Positions 5,308-5,567 of a stretch of DNA of 5,567 nt are shown in pieces (the first letter of the stretch is position 1; each line of letters begins with the position of its first letter). The position numbers were made by a program, and so were the translations under genes. Origin of the DNA: Thermaceae bacterium (GTDB lineage: Bacteria; Deinococcota; Deinococci; Deinococcales; Marinithermaceae); contig JALSJG010000033.1 in assembly GCA_026989475.1 (NCBI GenBank), forward strand, positions 1 to 5,567. The letters run 5' to 3'. Under the pieces are notes generated by a model. It did not search any database. It saw only the letters and a list, made by a program, of their open reading frames with translations, and had not been told where the DNA came from.

Positions 5308-5567
5308 ATGGACTGGGACTACGCGGTGGCCTTTTCCCGCAACCTCGGCCTGGTCGGCGAGGCCGAGCAGGAGCGTCTGCGCCGGGCCACGGTGGCGATC
5401 GCCGGGGCCGGAGGGATGGGCTCGGCCCACGCCCTCACCTTGGCCCGGCTCGGGGTCGGGGGTTTTACCCTCGCCGACCCCGACGTCTACGAGCTCGCCA
5501 ACTTCAACCGCCAGGCCGCCGCCGAGCTCGGCACCCTGGGCCGGAACAAGGCCGAGGCCACGGCGGC
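5308..5567 (+). CDS. ThiF/MoeB/HesA-family E1-like adenylyltransferase (partial, N-terminal 86 residues)
   Basis: An open frame runs from ATG 5308 to the window end. After a short N-terminal helix region containing FSRNLGLVGEAEQERLRRA (9-27) comes the Rossmann nucleotide-binding loop AGAGGMGS (32-39). It continues with FTLADPDVYELANFNRQ (53-69), with Asp57, Asp59, Asn65, Arg68 and Gln69, and GRNK (78-81). These are the ATP-binding elements of the ThiF/MoeB/HesA/E1 superfamily, which adenylate the C-terminus of a sulfur-carrier or ubiquitin-like protein. The FSRNLGL opening and FNRQ place it in a subgroup I know from bacteria without a firm function; the missing C-terminal part would show whether there are zinc-binding CxxC pairs or a fused domain. 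A 26-base gap and its own possible promoter separate it from the recycling genes, so it may be unrelated to them. Confidence 0.85.
   Translation, partial: MDWDYAVAFSRNLGLVGEAEQERLRRATVAIAGAGGMGSAHALTLARLGVGGFTLADPDVYELANFNRQAAAELGTLGRNKAEATA

Overview
This window is GC-rich bacterial DNA (roughly 70% G+C by eye). Its proteins are rich in Ala, Leu, Glu, Arg and Gly. Two divergent promoters place the -10 hexamer only 6-8 bases before the start codon, which points to leaderless transcripts. This combination suggests a thermophile of the Deinococcota (Thermales such as Thermus, Oceanithermus or Marinithermus). That assignment is an inference from style, not from a marker gene.

The window is a compact peptidoglycan (muropeptide) recycling locus arranged around one divergent control region. 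To the left, on the minus strand, an AmiE-like serine hydrolase (310-1302) is followed with a 4-base overlap by murQ (1-313, C-terminal part cut by the window edge). To the right, on the plus strand, a GntR/HutC-type regulator (1371-2102) is followed with 0-1 base gaps by anmK (2103-3185), nagA (3187-4269) and a SIS-domain glucosamine-6-phosphate deaminase of the NagB-II type (4271-5281). After a 26-base gap, probably under its own promoter, a ThiF/MoeB-like adenylyltransferase begins (5308 to the window end, partial).

The enzymes form an almost unbroken catabolic route. The amidase frees stem peptide from MurNAc. AnmK turns 1,6-anhydro-MurNAc into MurNAc-6-phosphate. MurQ removes the lactyl ether to give GlcNAc-6-phosphate plus D-lactate. 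NagA deacetylates this to glucosamine-6-phosphate, and NagB-II converts that to fructose-6-phosphate plus ammonia. An importer, a NagZ hexosaminidase and a GlcNAc kinase are not visible; if linked, they would lie beyond murQ.

The most interesting non-coding signal is the 68-base control region (1303-1370). It holds both promoters and three TGG(C/T)A units exactly 11 bases apart. The first overlaps one promoter's -35 box and the third overlaps the other promoter's extended -10. This is a good candidate operator through which the GntR protein could control both arms and itself. No mobile elements, RNA genes, CRISPR arrays or convincing intrinsic terminators were seen.
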